From assembly GCF_019578655.1 (NCBI RefSeq), contig NC_063257.1, positions 23,064,001 through 23,128,000 of the forward strand: DNA of 64,000 nt, in the 5' to 3' direction. The translations under genes were made by a program, and so were the position numbers. The notes below the pieces were generated by a model. That model had not been told where the DNA came from and did no database searches. It worked only from the letters and a program-made list of their open reading frames with translations. The stretch comes from Ricinus communis (lineage: Eukaryota > Streptophyta > Magnoliopsida > Malpighiales > Euphorbiaceae). This document shows positions 23,548-33,059 of this stretch, piece by piece (positions within the stretch are counted from its first letter, which is position 1; each line of letters opens with the position of its first letter).

Positions 23548-24416
23548 ATGCAACCTCAAAGCCTGAAGAACCAAGTAGCCAACTAAGTCAAGGAGATCAA
23601 GTTCCAAGGCCAAATGATCCAATATTCACAAAGGGAGGCCCAATTACAAGAGCTAGAGCTAAGAGAATGAAGGGGGCCTTCAAAGTCGTATGACGAGTTA
23701 GAGTTAATCAAGCCCAATCTTGTTTTTAACCTAATTCAACATGTTGGGCCATGAATTCTTAAGTTTTGGACAAAAGTGTACTCAAGGATACAAGGGAAGG
23801 AAAAATTCTTAAAGAGGAACAAATGAAAGAAGCTTAAGGAGGAAATAAGGAGGTCCATGCTTGTGAGCTTGACCTAGGCACCTAAATTTGTTTATGCTTG
23901 TTTATGAGATTAGGGTAGCTGCCCCTTTTAGTTATTTAGAAATATTAGATGTTGATTCCGTCCATTCTTTATATATCAAAGATTGTCTAAATCACTCTAG
24001 TTATTTATTTTATTATTTAGGAAACTTCTAATTTAGTCTTTGATTTTTATTTTCCTATTCTACTTTCTTCCTAAACGTGTAAAGGAGGTTAAGGTTGTCT
24101 TTTTTGAATTTAAACACACTATAGCTTAATAGTTCAAGTTAATGAATATTTTTATTATTGATTCCATTGAGAGAATTCAATTCTTTGTTCTTCTACGAAC
24201 TTATGAACTTATCAAGACTTGTTCTTATGGAGTTCTTTGAGACTTATCACTCACCTTCTTTCTAATATTAAGTGCGGCGTCAAAACCCTTTTATATTAAG
24301 ATTCACACTTCTAGTAAAGTGTTGGGTCGAGGTCTTTGTTCGTGAATCTAACTTTAGACGTTCTTGGCAACAATTCTGCAATGTGTTTCTTGCAAAATCC
24401 ATCAAGAATCACATCA
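23548..24416 (+). repeat. 5' LTR of family A element
   Basis: Matches 29152-30043 from ATGCAACCTCAAAGCC to CAAGAATCACATC. It lacks the first two bases (TG) of the LTR as seen at the 3' copy, and begins at an 8-base identity with the R1 target (ATGCAACC). About 40 bases present in the 3' LTR near 29283-29322 are absent here. The coding-tail motif GGPITRARAKRMK at 23634-23672 is intact in this copy. Confidence 0.85.
23634..23672 (+). other. TRARAKR (CR-like) motif in 5' LTR
   Basis: Encodes GGPITRARAKRMK. In the 3' LTR the same codons follow the integrase reading frame, but a one-base deletion turns them into GGPIQELELRE-stop. A short basic C-terminal motif in this position corresponds to the CR motif of CRM integrases. 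The correspondence is by position and composition, not by alignment. Confidence 0.5.
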
Positions 24417-24418
24417 TT

Positions 24419-24430
24419 TGATATCAAGCT
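24419..24430 (+). other. Primer-binding site of family A element
   Basis: TGATATCAAGCT, two bases after the LTR end, is a degenerate form of TGGTATCAGAGC (initiator tRNA-Met). It is followed by TAGG, as usual in this type of element. Confidence 0.65.
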
Positions 24431-24980
24431 TAGGCTCAAAATTAGGTTCTATTTATCCTTTGATATCTTATTTGTGTGTTAAAATTTCTGTCCGACAACC
24501 TTAATTCTTTTTCTTTCACCCATTCCTTTGAAAATCTAGCTGCCATCTACCATCCTTTAACCAAGTCCGAAAATTTGAGCCTTAAATTTCATGTTCTTTG
24601 TTTCTTTGATTTAGGTTTAGTTATTTCAATTTAGCTTTTGGTAAAAATAATAAAAAAAAAAGAGAAAAGAAAAGATAAAAGAAGAACAAAAAAAAAGAAT
24701 AGCAAACGTAAGGAAGTTTCGGGTCATCAATGAAAATCCAAGTTTGTTATATTTCTTCATTTATGAGTATTGATATTTTATTCAAGTTATTAAGGCTATC
24801 TTGTTTATCATTTATTACTGCTATATATCATTACCTTTATACCATACTAGTTGTTTTACTTTTACCTTAACCTTTCCCTTTTAACCCCTTTTCTAAAAAA
24901 TGCTACTTAAGCTTTAAAAAGATTTTGAGTGATTAATGTCAATTGAGCTCTAAAAAGGCTATTTTGACCTAAAATTGTAC
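24431..24980 (+). other. Leader of family A element
   Basis: Non-coding AT-rich stretch between the primer-binding site and gag, with a purine-rich run (24650-24710) of A and AAG repeats. No gene is seen. Confidence 0.6.
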
Positions 24981-26068
24981 ATGAAGGCTATACAAGGGAC
25001 CTTGGAACGACTCAATCTAAGGTTCTAGAGCATGGATGAGAGGTTGGAAAAAGTGGAGTCAAGTTCCCAAAGGGGGCAGCCCAGGCGTGTCAACTAACAC
25101 AATGGGAGACCAAGGTACACCTATCACATGGACCATGAAGAATATGATGATGATGACTTTAAAGAGGTGGAACGTGCATCTAATGCAAACTGGGGCAGAT
25201 TTGACAATTATAAAAGAGGAGCAACGAGAGTATATGGGAACTTGAGAAACATTAAGATGAAAATCTCAATCTTTCAAGGAAAGAGCGATCCCGAGGCTTA
25301 CCATGAGTGGGAAAAGAAAGTAGAGCTTGTGTTTGATTGCCACAACTACTAGGAAGAGAGAAAGGTAAAACTTGTTGCTGTAGGATTTACTGATTATGCT
25401 ATTATTTGGTGGGATCAACTTATGATAAGTAGGAGGAGAAAGCGAGGCCGTCCTATTTCCACATAGGAGGAGATGAAAGCTTTGATGAGGAAATGTTTCA
25501 TTCCTCAACATTATCATAGAGAGTTGTATAATAAATTGAAAATTCTAGTGCAACGATCTAAAAGTGTTGAAGAATATTATAAAGAGATGGAGATTGCAAT
25601 TATTCGGGATAATGTGGAAGAAGACCGCGAAGCAATAAAGGCAAGGTTCTTGCATGGATTGAACCAAGACATAGCTAATATGGTTGAGCTTCAACACTCT
25701 ATGGAGATGGAGGATATGTTGTACATGGTCATAAAGATTGAGAGACAATTGAAGAGCAAGAATGCCAAAACCAATTCGGCCTCAACTTCCCTATGGAAGT
25801 CAAATTGGAAGAAGGATGACAAGATTGTTTCTATGCCTAAATTTGAGTCTTTCAAGGATCCTAAAGTGGAAGCAACAAATTCTAAGGTAAATCCACTCCT
25901 CAAACATCCAAAACTAGAGATATTAAATATTTTAAATGTTTGGGAATGGGCCATATAGATTCTCAATGTCCAAATAAAAGAGCCATGATTATGAGGGACA
26001 ATGAGGAAGTGGAGTTCAAAAGTGACAAAGAAGAAGAGAAGCCGGCCCTGGAAGATGGCAGTGACTAA
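24981..26068 (+). pseudogene. gag pseudogene, family A
   Basis: Gag forms the particle that packages the element RNA. One frame can be followed from ATG at 24981 to 25958 with in-frame stops at about 25026, 25095, 25350 and 25464. It shows MDERLEKVESSSQRGQPRR, an acidic stretch (DHEEYDDDDF), and Retrotrans_gag-like blocks FQGKSDPEAYHEWEKKVELV, WWDQL, YHRELYNKLKIL and SVEEYYKEMEIA. After a frameshift near 25900 a CCHC zinc knuckle follows at 25928-25969, FKCLGMGHIDSQCPNK. Its first Cys is replaced by Tyr, so it could not coordinate zinc normally. Confidence 0.85.
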
Positions 26069-26149
26069 GAGTATGCTGAACATGGTGATATGTTAGTGGC
26101 AAGGCGAGCATTGAGTTTGCAAGCAAAAGGGGAATAGGTATAAAGAGAC

Positions 26150-26460
26150 AATATCTTTCATACTAGATACGAGTCAAAGATAATGTATATAGCATGATAA
26201 TTGGTGGGGGTAGTTGTACTAATGTGGCTAGTACCGAACTTTTTAAGAAATTATGTTTGCCAACTTTTAAACACCCTTGGCATATAAGCTTCAATGGTTG
26301 ACTGATTATGGTGAGATCAGAGTTGCTAAACAAGTATTATTGTCTTTCTTTATTGGTAGGTATAAGGATGAGATGTTGTGTGATGTGGTGCCTATGCATG
26401 TTGGACATATTCTTTTACGCCGCCTATGGCAATTTGATAGATGAGTCATTCATGATGGTT
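26150..26460 (+). pseudogene. Aspartic protease remnant, family A pol
   Basis: The frame reads SMIIGGGSCTNVASTELFKK, then downstream VVPMHVGHILL and a WQFDR block, as in plant Ty3/gypsy proteases. The codon at 26203-26205 is GGT (Gly), where elements of this type carry the catalytic Asp before Gly-Gly-Ser, so the active site is lost by one transition. In-frame stops follow. The enzyme would have cleaved the Gag-Pol polyprotein. Confidence 0.72.
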
Positions 26461-26539
26461 TTACTAATAAATACTCTTTTATAATGAATTCCAAATCTAT
26501 TACACTTGTTCCTTTGACACCTAAAAAGGTGTATGAAGA

Positions 26540-26720
26540 ACAAATGCGCATGAAAAATGAGAGCAATACAAAACACATGAGTGATAGTGCGCAAGAAAAG
26601 AAAGAAAATGAGAGCATGAGTGCACAAAAATGAAAAAAATAAAGAGAGTATGCGCATGAGAGAAAAAAGAAAAAGGTGAAGGTGTGAAAAGTGAGAAAAA
26701 GAAAAGGAAAAAGAAGAGAG
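26540..26720 (+). other. Purine-rich, GAAA/GAGA-biased insert in pol
   Basis: Between the protease and reverse transcriptase is a stretch of AAAATGAGAG, AAAAGAAAG and similar words, almost free of pyrimidines. On the opposite strand it gives apparent frames rich in Ser, Phe and Leu. In related elements this linker is Lys/Glu-rich (EEQMRMK is visible), so it is probably an expanded low-complexity linker. Confidence 0.5.
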
Positions 26721-26919
26721 TGTGAGGTAAAAAGAGCCTCTTTGGCCAATCAGACCATGTTTGTACTTTTGTAAAAAGAGGCCTGTTTTAATTGTCACGA
26801 GCTTAACTCATCTTTGCCTATTGCTTTTGTTTCTTTATTGTAGGAATTTGATGATTTATTTCCGAAGAGACCCCACATGGATTACCACTAATTAGGGGAA
26901 TATAGCATCAAATTAATTT

Positions 26920-27590
26920 CATTTATGGATCACCTATTCCTAATTGGCCTGCTTATATGAGCAACCCTGAGGAGACTAAGGAGCTGCAAAGGCAAGTTGA
27001 AGAATTGATTACTAAAGGATTGATCAGGGAAAGTATGAGCTCGTGTGTAATTCCAGCATTTAAAACAAAAGATGGATTGTATGAGTGATTAAATATGCAT
27101 TTTTCCTTACTAACGCACCCAATACATTTGTGAGCCTTATGAATCATCTCTTGTGTGCTTTTATAAGAAAATTTGTAGTTGTCTATTTTGATGATATACT
27201 TGTCTATAGTTGTAACTTGGATGATCATATGGAGCATGTGTGCATGCTGTTAGATGTTTTATGCATGAATCTTTATTTGTCAATTTCAAGAAGTGTTCTT
27301 TTGCACTAATAAGCTTGTGTTTTTGGGATTCCTTGTGAGTGCAAATGGAATAGAATTAATGAAGAAAAGGTAAAGGCCATTAAAGAGTGGCCGAAACCTA
27401 CTTATGTTGGGGATGTAAGGAGTTTCCATGGCTTAGCTAGCTTTTATAGGAAGTTTGTGAAGGATTTTAGTAGCTTAGTCGCGCCTTTAACTGAAGTTAT
27501 TAAGAAAGTGTATGCTTTAAGTGAGGTGAATGACAAGATAAGGCCGCTAATTTGCTTCAAGAAATACTTATTTTGGCACCTTACTTATTT
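26920..27590 (+). pseudogene. Reverse transcriptase remnant with internal deletion, family A pol
   Basis: Recognisable pieces are ELQRQVEELI, SSCVIPA, then FKTKDGLYE, LTNAPNTFVSLMNHLL, VVVYFDDILVYS with the catalytic Asp pair (27184-27195), [34 protein letters not shown] and [20 protein letters not shown] is joined directly to FKTKDGLYE at about 27058. In related elements roughly 80 residues, including the first catalytic Asp, lie between them, so about 240 bp have been deleted. Several frameshifts and stops occur. Confidence 0.82.
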
Positions 27591-28050
27591 TACCTAACTT
27601 TGCTAAAACTTATGAGGTTGAGTGTGATGCTTCAGATATTGGCATTGGAGCTGTTTTGATGCAAGAAGGACGCACAATTGCTTACTTGAGCAAAAAGTTA
27701 AAATGGGGCAGCTTGAATTACCCAACATATAACAAAGAGATGTATGAATTGGTTTGTGCATTTGAGTTTGGCCTAAAAAGTTTGTGATCCATACCGATCA
27801 TAAATCCTTAAAGCATTTGAAGGGACAAAACAAGGTGAATAGGCGACATGCTAAATGGAGTGAATTCATTGAGTCATTTCCTTATGTTATCAAGTATAAG
27901 CAAGGTAAAGATAATGTTGTAGCAGATGCATTATCTCAGAGGTATGCTCTTCTTTCCACTTTAGATGCAAAATTATTAGGATTTGAGCATATTAAGGAAT
28001 TATATGTGAATGATTCTGATTTTCGCAATGTGTTTAGTGCTTATGAGTAA
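27591..28050 (+). pseudogene. RNase H remnant, family A pol
   Basis: The blocks [43 protein letters not shown] and [10 protein letters not shown] contain the Asp, Glu, Asp and Asp positions of an RNase H active site in the expected order. A short deletion with a frameshift near 27780 removes the segment before VIHTDHKSL. The enzyme would have degraded the RNA of the RNA-DNA hybrid. Confidence 0.78.
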
Positions 28051-29275
28051 GTTGCGTTTGGCAAGTTCTATAGGTATGATGAATACTTGTTTTATGGAAA
28101 AATGCTTATGTGTGCTTGTGTGTTCTTTGTGTAAATTGCTTGTGAGGGAAGCTCATAGGGGCGGGTTAATGGGGCATTTTAGTATTGCCAAGACTTTGGA
28201 TATGTTGCATGAACATTTTCTGCCTAATATGAAGCGTGATGTTGTGCGAATATGTGATAATTGTATTACTTGCAAACAAGCCAAATCCATAGTTAAACCC
28301 CATGGGTTGTATACACTATTACTTATTCCTACTGCATTTTGGATTGATATTTCCATAGACTTTATGCTTGGTCTAAGAGTGGTAAAGATTCAATTTTTGT
28401 GGTTGTTGATAGGTATTCTAAGATGGCACACTTTGTTCCATATCATCGAACTAATGATACACCACATATAGCTGATTTATTTCTTAAGGAGATTGTGCAT
28501 TCACATGGCATGCCTCGCATTATTGTGAGTGATAGAGATGTTTACTTTTGGAAGGCTTTGTGGTGTAAGTTAGGCACTAAACTATTGTTTTCTACTACTT
28601 ATCATCCATAAACTGATGGTAAAATGGACGTGGTTAATAGAACTTTGTCTACTCTTTTTCGTACTATCATTAAGAAAAACTTCAAAACTTAGGAAGAATG
28701 TTTGCCGCATGTTGAATTTGCTTATAATAGGAGTGTGCATTCTACTACTAAGTATTCACCCTTTGAGATTGTTTATGGTTTTAATCCTTTTAACTTCATT
28801 GGATTTATCTCCTTTGCCCATGCATGAGCGTGTTAATTTAGATGGTGCAAGAAAGGCCGAATATGTGAAGCAATTGCATGATAAGGTGTGGATAGACATT
28901 GATAAGAGGATGGAGCAATATGTTACTCAAGCTAACAAAGGGCAAGAGGAGAGGTTTCCCGCGGAAAGGCGTTCTAAATTACTCCCAAGGGAAGATGGTC
29001 CTTTTCATGTGGTTGAAAGGATTAATGACAATGCCTACAAACTTGATTTATCCGGTGACTATAATGTTAGTGCTACTCTCAATGTTGCTGATTTAACTCT
29101 CTTTGATGTAGGTTCTATTTTGAAGATAAATCCTATTGAAAAGGGGGGGAATGATGCAACCTCAAAGCCCAAAGAACCAAGTAGCCAACTAAGTCAAGGA
29201 GATCAACTTCTAAGCCCAAGTGATGCATTATTCATCAAGGGAGGCCCAATACAAGAGCTAGAGCTAAGAGAATGA
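28051..29275 (+). pseudogene. Integrase remnant reaching into the 3' LTR, family A pol
   Basis: The order is that of Ty3/gypsy integrases. There is an HHCC zinc-binding domain (REAHRGGLMGHF to CDNCITCKQAKS, 28145-28290), a core with [12 protein letters not shown] and [10 protein letters not shown], and the C-terminal DGPFHVVERINDNAYKLDL block (GPY/F type). The third acidic residue of the DDE triad is changed: codon 28627-28629 is GAC (Asp) before VVNRTLSTL, where Glu is expected. A TAA at about 28609 replaces the Gln codon upstream of it. The final frame (28616-29275) crosses the polypurine tract into the LTR and ends after GGPIQELELRE. Confidence 0.82.
29139..29151 (+). other. Polypurine tract of family A element
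   Basis: AAAAGGGGGGGAA directly precedes the 3' LTR start TGATGCAACC. It is a typical plus-strand priming site and also encodes the EKGGND part of the integrase tail. Confidence 0.75.
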
Positions 29276-30043
29276 AGAGAGACTTAAATGGTCTTATTCA
29301 ATATATTTGGGCCAAGCCTTTGAAGCCATATGAAGAGTTAGAGTTAATCAAGCCCAATCTTGTTATTAACCCAATTCAACATGTCGGGCAACGAATCCTT
29401 AAGTTTTGGGCGAAATTTTACTCAAAGGAATAAGGGAAGGCCAAATTCTTAAAGAGGAAGCAAGGAAAGAAGCTTAAAGAGGAAATAGAACGTGCATGCT
29501 TGTGAGCTTGACCCATAAACTAATTTTAATGTAGGAAACAAGGGCGTACCCTTTAAGTTATTTAGGAATATTAGATGTTGATTTAGTCCATTCTTCCTAT
29601 ATCAAAGATTGCCTAAATCACTCTAGTTACTTATTTTGTTAGTTAGGAAGCTTCTAAACTAGTCTTTGATTTTTACTTTCCTATTCTAGTTTCTTGCTAA
29701 ATGTGTAAAGGAAGGTAAGGTTGTATCTTTGGCTATTTAAACACACTATAGCCTAATGGTTTAGGTTAATGAATATTTTTATTATTGATTCCATTCAGAG
29801 AATTGAATTTTTGGTTCTTCTAAGAACTTGTAAACTTATCAAGACTTGTTCTTGTGGCGTTCTTTAAGACTTATCACTCACCTTCTTTCTAATCTTGAGT
29901 GTGGGTCCAAAACCCTTCTATACTAAGGTTCACACTTTTAGTAAAGTGTTGGGTCAAGGTCTTTGTCTATGAATCTAACTTTAGATGTTCTTGGAAACAA
30001 TTATGCCATGTGTTTCTTGCAAAATCCATCAAGAATCACATCT
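29152..30043 (+). repeat. 3' LTR of family A element
   Basis: Starts TGATGCAACCTCAAAGCC and ends CACATCT (last base changed relative to CATCA of the 5' LTR). It carries the coding tail, a 40-bp segment missing from the 5' LTR, the AATGAATATTTTTATTATTG and GGTTCTTCTAAGAACTTG blocks, and the same U5 end. The R1 target resumes with CAAATACTTGAGG. No clean target-site duplication is visible. Confidence 0.85.
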
Positions 30044-31545
30044 CAAATACTTGAGGCTAATGAACATATTATTTTAGTTTTATAGCTTGTAGGAAATCAA
30101 GTTATGGGTTCTTTCAAGAACTTTGTGGACTTATCAACATTTGCACTAGTGAGCATAGAGTTATCCATCACGTCCTTCCTTTCACTTTTGTTCTTTGTCT
30201 ACCCTTGTGTTTAAATCAATTTGATTTTATGCTTACGCTTAGCCATATGGAAGAGAATAAAGAACTTGTGATTTCTTTCCTTATTTGACCTGAAATCCTA
30301 CCTATATTCTCATTTTGTTTATTTTTTTTATGTCCTTCTCTCTAATCTCTATCTTATAAGATGGTTTGGTTTTATTTGTAGAGCATAAACACGAGTGCTC
30401 AGTGATAGCGCGTGGAAGTGACAACCATAAGCACTGATGAATGCTTAGACAAATGCGAAGAAAGAAAATTAGTTGATCAAGTATGGATTTCATTCTTTGA
30501 ATGATTGTAGAGGAATACTTTAGAGGAAAGAGGGAATGACGAGAAACAAAGCACACCTAAATATTATGATTCAGGATTTGCACAATTGGGATCTCCACTA
30601 TTCCTTATTCCTTCAAGCACGAGGACTCCTGATGACACGAGGATTAGCGTAAATCCACGGGCATTAGAGAGATATCATGTTGGTTTGATTAATCCAAGCG
30701 AAATACAAGTGGAAATGCAAGAATTTTGATGTTTGGTACGCATATAAAGAAGTAATTTGAGTCAGGGTATTATTAGGTAGGCCGTTACAGATTTTTCCTT
30801 TTTGTCAATCTGCCTCATAAAATTTGGGACTGTGCGAGCTGTTGACCAGTCAACTCCTCTCCGGTTGTTGATTTGATCTTAGTTTATTTATCTTTATTTA
30901 TTTATTTACTCAACTTTAGCTTATAGTTTCTTCTTCATATGGAATTTAGGCTTTCGCACTATAAAAACCGCATGCAACCAAATACTTGAGGCCAATGAGC
31001 ATATTATTTCAATTTCTACCTTATGGATAATCAAATTATGGGTTCTTTCAAGAACTTTGTGGACTTATCAACACTCGCCCTAGCGAGCATAGACTTATCT
31101 TTCCCTTTGTTTCTCTTGTGTTCTTTGTCTACCATTGTGTTTAAATCAATTTGATTAGATCCTTACACTTATCCGTACGGGAGAGAACAAAGAACTTATG
31201 ATTTCTTTTCTTATAAGATCTCAAATCCTACCTATATTCTCATTTTGTTTGTTTATCTTGTGTCTTTCTTTCTAATCTCTGTTTAGTAGGATGGTTTGAT
31301 TTTATTTAGGGAGCATAATCACGAGTGTTGAGTGAAAGCCTGTGGAAGCAGTAATTATAGGCACCGATCCAATGCTTCGAACGAATGCGGAGAAAGAATA
31401 TTAGTTGATTATGTATTGATATCATTCTCCAAATTATCACGGACGAATCTTTTAGAGGAAAGAGGGAACAACGGGAATTGAAGCACCGCCAGATATTCTG
31501 ATTCTGGATTTGCACTACTAGGATTTACATCCTTCCTTGTTCCTT
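30044..31545 (-). repeat. R1 repeat block, minus orientation
   Basis: Continuation of the R1 unit interrupted by the family A element, plus a second partial unit (GTTGACCAGTCAACTCC at 30841). Several short open frames exist on the minus strand (30302-30556, 31306-31515) at the same R1 position, but their sequences are not conserved as protein. No gene is seen. Confidence 0.78.
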
Positions 31546-31938
31546 TATAAGTTCAATGCAAAGTTTACATTTGAGCACTTACATACGGATATAAAAGGAT
31601 GTTGTGACCGGCTTGGCAAATATTTTCAAAATCATATTGAAAATGTAAATGATCAAAGGAAATCACATGATTCACATGTTTTATGTTGGCAAGCAAAATC
31701 AAATGGCAATTGTTTCACATGAATCCGGGGAGCAATATTTGTCTTCCTAGGCCACAACAAAAAAATAAATGAACAATATATTAGCACTTGCATTTGAATG
31801 AATCATATTTTTTATTAATCTGACATCAATTGTTTTTTTTTGTGCCTTTAGAATTTAATTGATATTTATATTCATTGAGTCATGACTACTTCAAATCGCA
31901 AATTATTTTTGAGTTAGTGAAGCTTGGTGTGACTATTT
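31546..31938. other. Unrecognised AT-rich segment before the gap
   Basis: Neither R1, LTR nor satellite sequence. A 61-codon open frame (31537-31722, plus strand) has no recognisable motif. Nothing can be assigned. Confidence 0.4.
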
Positions 31939-32438
31939 NNNNNNNNNNNNNNNNNNNNNNNNNNNNNNNNNNNNNNNNNNNNNNNNNNNNNNNNNNNNNN
32001 NNNNNNNNNNNNNNNNNNNNNNNNNNNNNNNNNNNNNNNNNNNNNNNNNNNNNNNNNNNNNNNNNNNNNNNNNNNNNNNNNNNNNNNNNNNNNNNNNNNN
32101 NNNNNNNNNNNNNNNNNNNNNNNNNNNNNNNNNNNNNNNNNNNNNNNNNNNNNNNNNNNNNNNNNNNNNNNNNNNNNNNNNNNNNNNNNNNNNNNNNNNN
32201 NNNNNNNNNNNNNNNNNNNNNNNNNNNNNNNNNNNNNNNNNNNNNNNNNNNNNNNNNNNNNNNNNNNNNNNNNNNNNNNNNNNNNNNNNNNNNNNNNNNN
32301 NNNNNNNNNNNNNNNNNNNNNNNNNNNNNNNNNNNNNNNNNNNNNNNNNNNNNNNNNNNNNNNNNNNNNNNNNNNNNNNNNNNNNNNNNNNNNNNNNNNN
32401 NNNNNNNNNNNNNNNNNNNNNNNNNNNNNNNNNNNNNN
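31939..32438. other. Assembly gap of 500 N
   Basis: Exactly 500 undetermined bases, a size often used as a placeholder for a gap of unknown length. The satellite array starts at its right edge, so the true left end of the array is unknown. Open frames that run across the gap are meaningless. Confidence 0.98.
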
Positions 32439-33059
32439 TTGCAAGAGGGGTATATTTGTCAATATGTAAAACAACCCCTTAAGAAGGGTATATCTTTCAA
32501 CATGAGAAAACAACCCCAAAAAAGTGATATCTTTTCTAACACAAGAAAACAACCCCGTAAGAGGGGTATATTTGTCAATATAAGAAACCAACCCCGTAAG
32601 AGGGGTGTATTTGTCAATATGAGAAAATAACACCGTAATAGCGGTATATTTATCAATATTAGAAAACATCCCCGTAAGAGGGGCATGTTTGTAAATAATA
32701 GAAAACAACCCCTTAAGAAGGATATACCTTTCAACATAAGAAAACACCCCAAAAAAGTGATCTACTTTCTAATACAAGAAAACAACCCCGTAAGAGAGGC
32801 ATATTTGTCAATATTAGAAACCAACCACGTAAGAGGGGTATATTTGTCAATATGAGAAAACAACACCGTAATAGGGGTATATTTATCAATATTAGAAAAC
32901 AACCCAGAAGACGGTATATGTGGGGTATGTTTGTCAATATTAGAAGACAACCCCGTAAGTGTGGTATATCTTTCAACATTAGAAAACAACCCCAAAAAAG
33001 TGGTATATTTGTCAATATTAAAAAATAACCCCGTAAGAGGGGTATGTTTGTCAATATTA

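Larger units (their letters stand above)
23548..30043 (+). mobile_element. Family A Ty3/gypsy LTR retrotransposon, CRM-like, defective
   Basis: Nearly complete element of about 6.5 kb: 5' LTR, Met-type primer-binding site, gag, protease, reverse transcriptase, RNase H, integrase, polypurine tract and 3' LTR in Ty3/gypsy order. The LTR termini TGATG...CATCA, the initiator-Met primer site, and a polyprotein frame that runs into the 3' LTR with a TRARAKR motif all recall CRM-type chromoviruses. That clade assignment is inference. It is inactive: multiple stops, frameshifts, a deletion in the reverse transcriptase and lost catalytic residues. The LTRs differ by many substitutions and an indel of about 40 bp, so the insertion is old. 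It lies in a minus-oriented R1 unit. Confidence 0.88.

Noticed and set aside
26424..26798. Minus-strand Ser/Phe/Leu-rich open frames
   Set aside because: They are the complement of the purine-rich linker of the family A pol region.
31537..31722. Possible gene fragment before the gap
   Set aside because: No recognisable motif, and it is short. Nothing beyond an open frame supports it.
31875..32747. Two open frames spanning the N gap
   Set aside because: Most of their length is undetermined sequence; the ends are flank or satellite.
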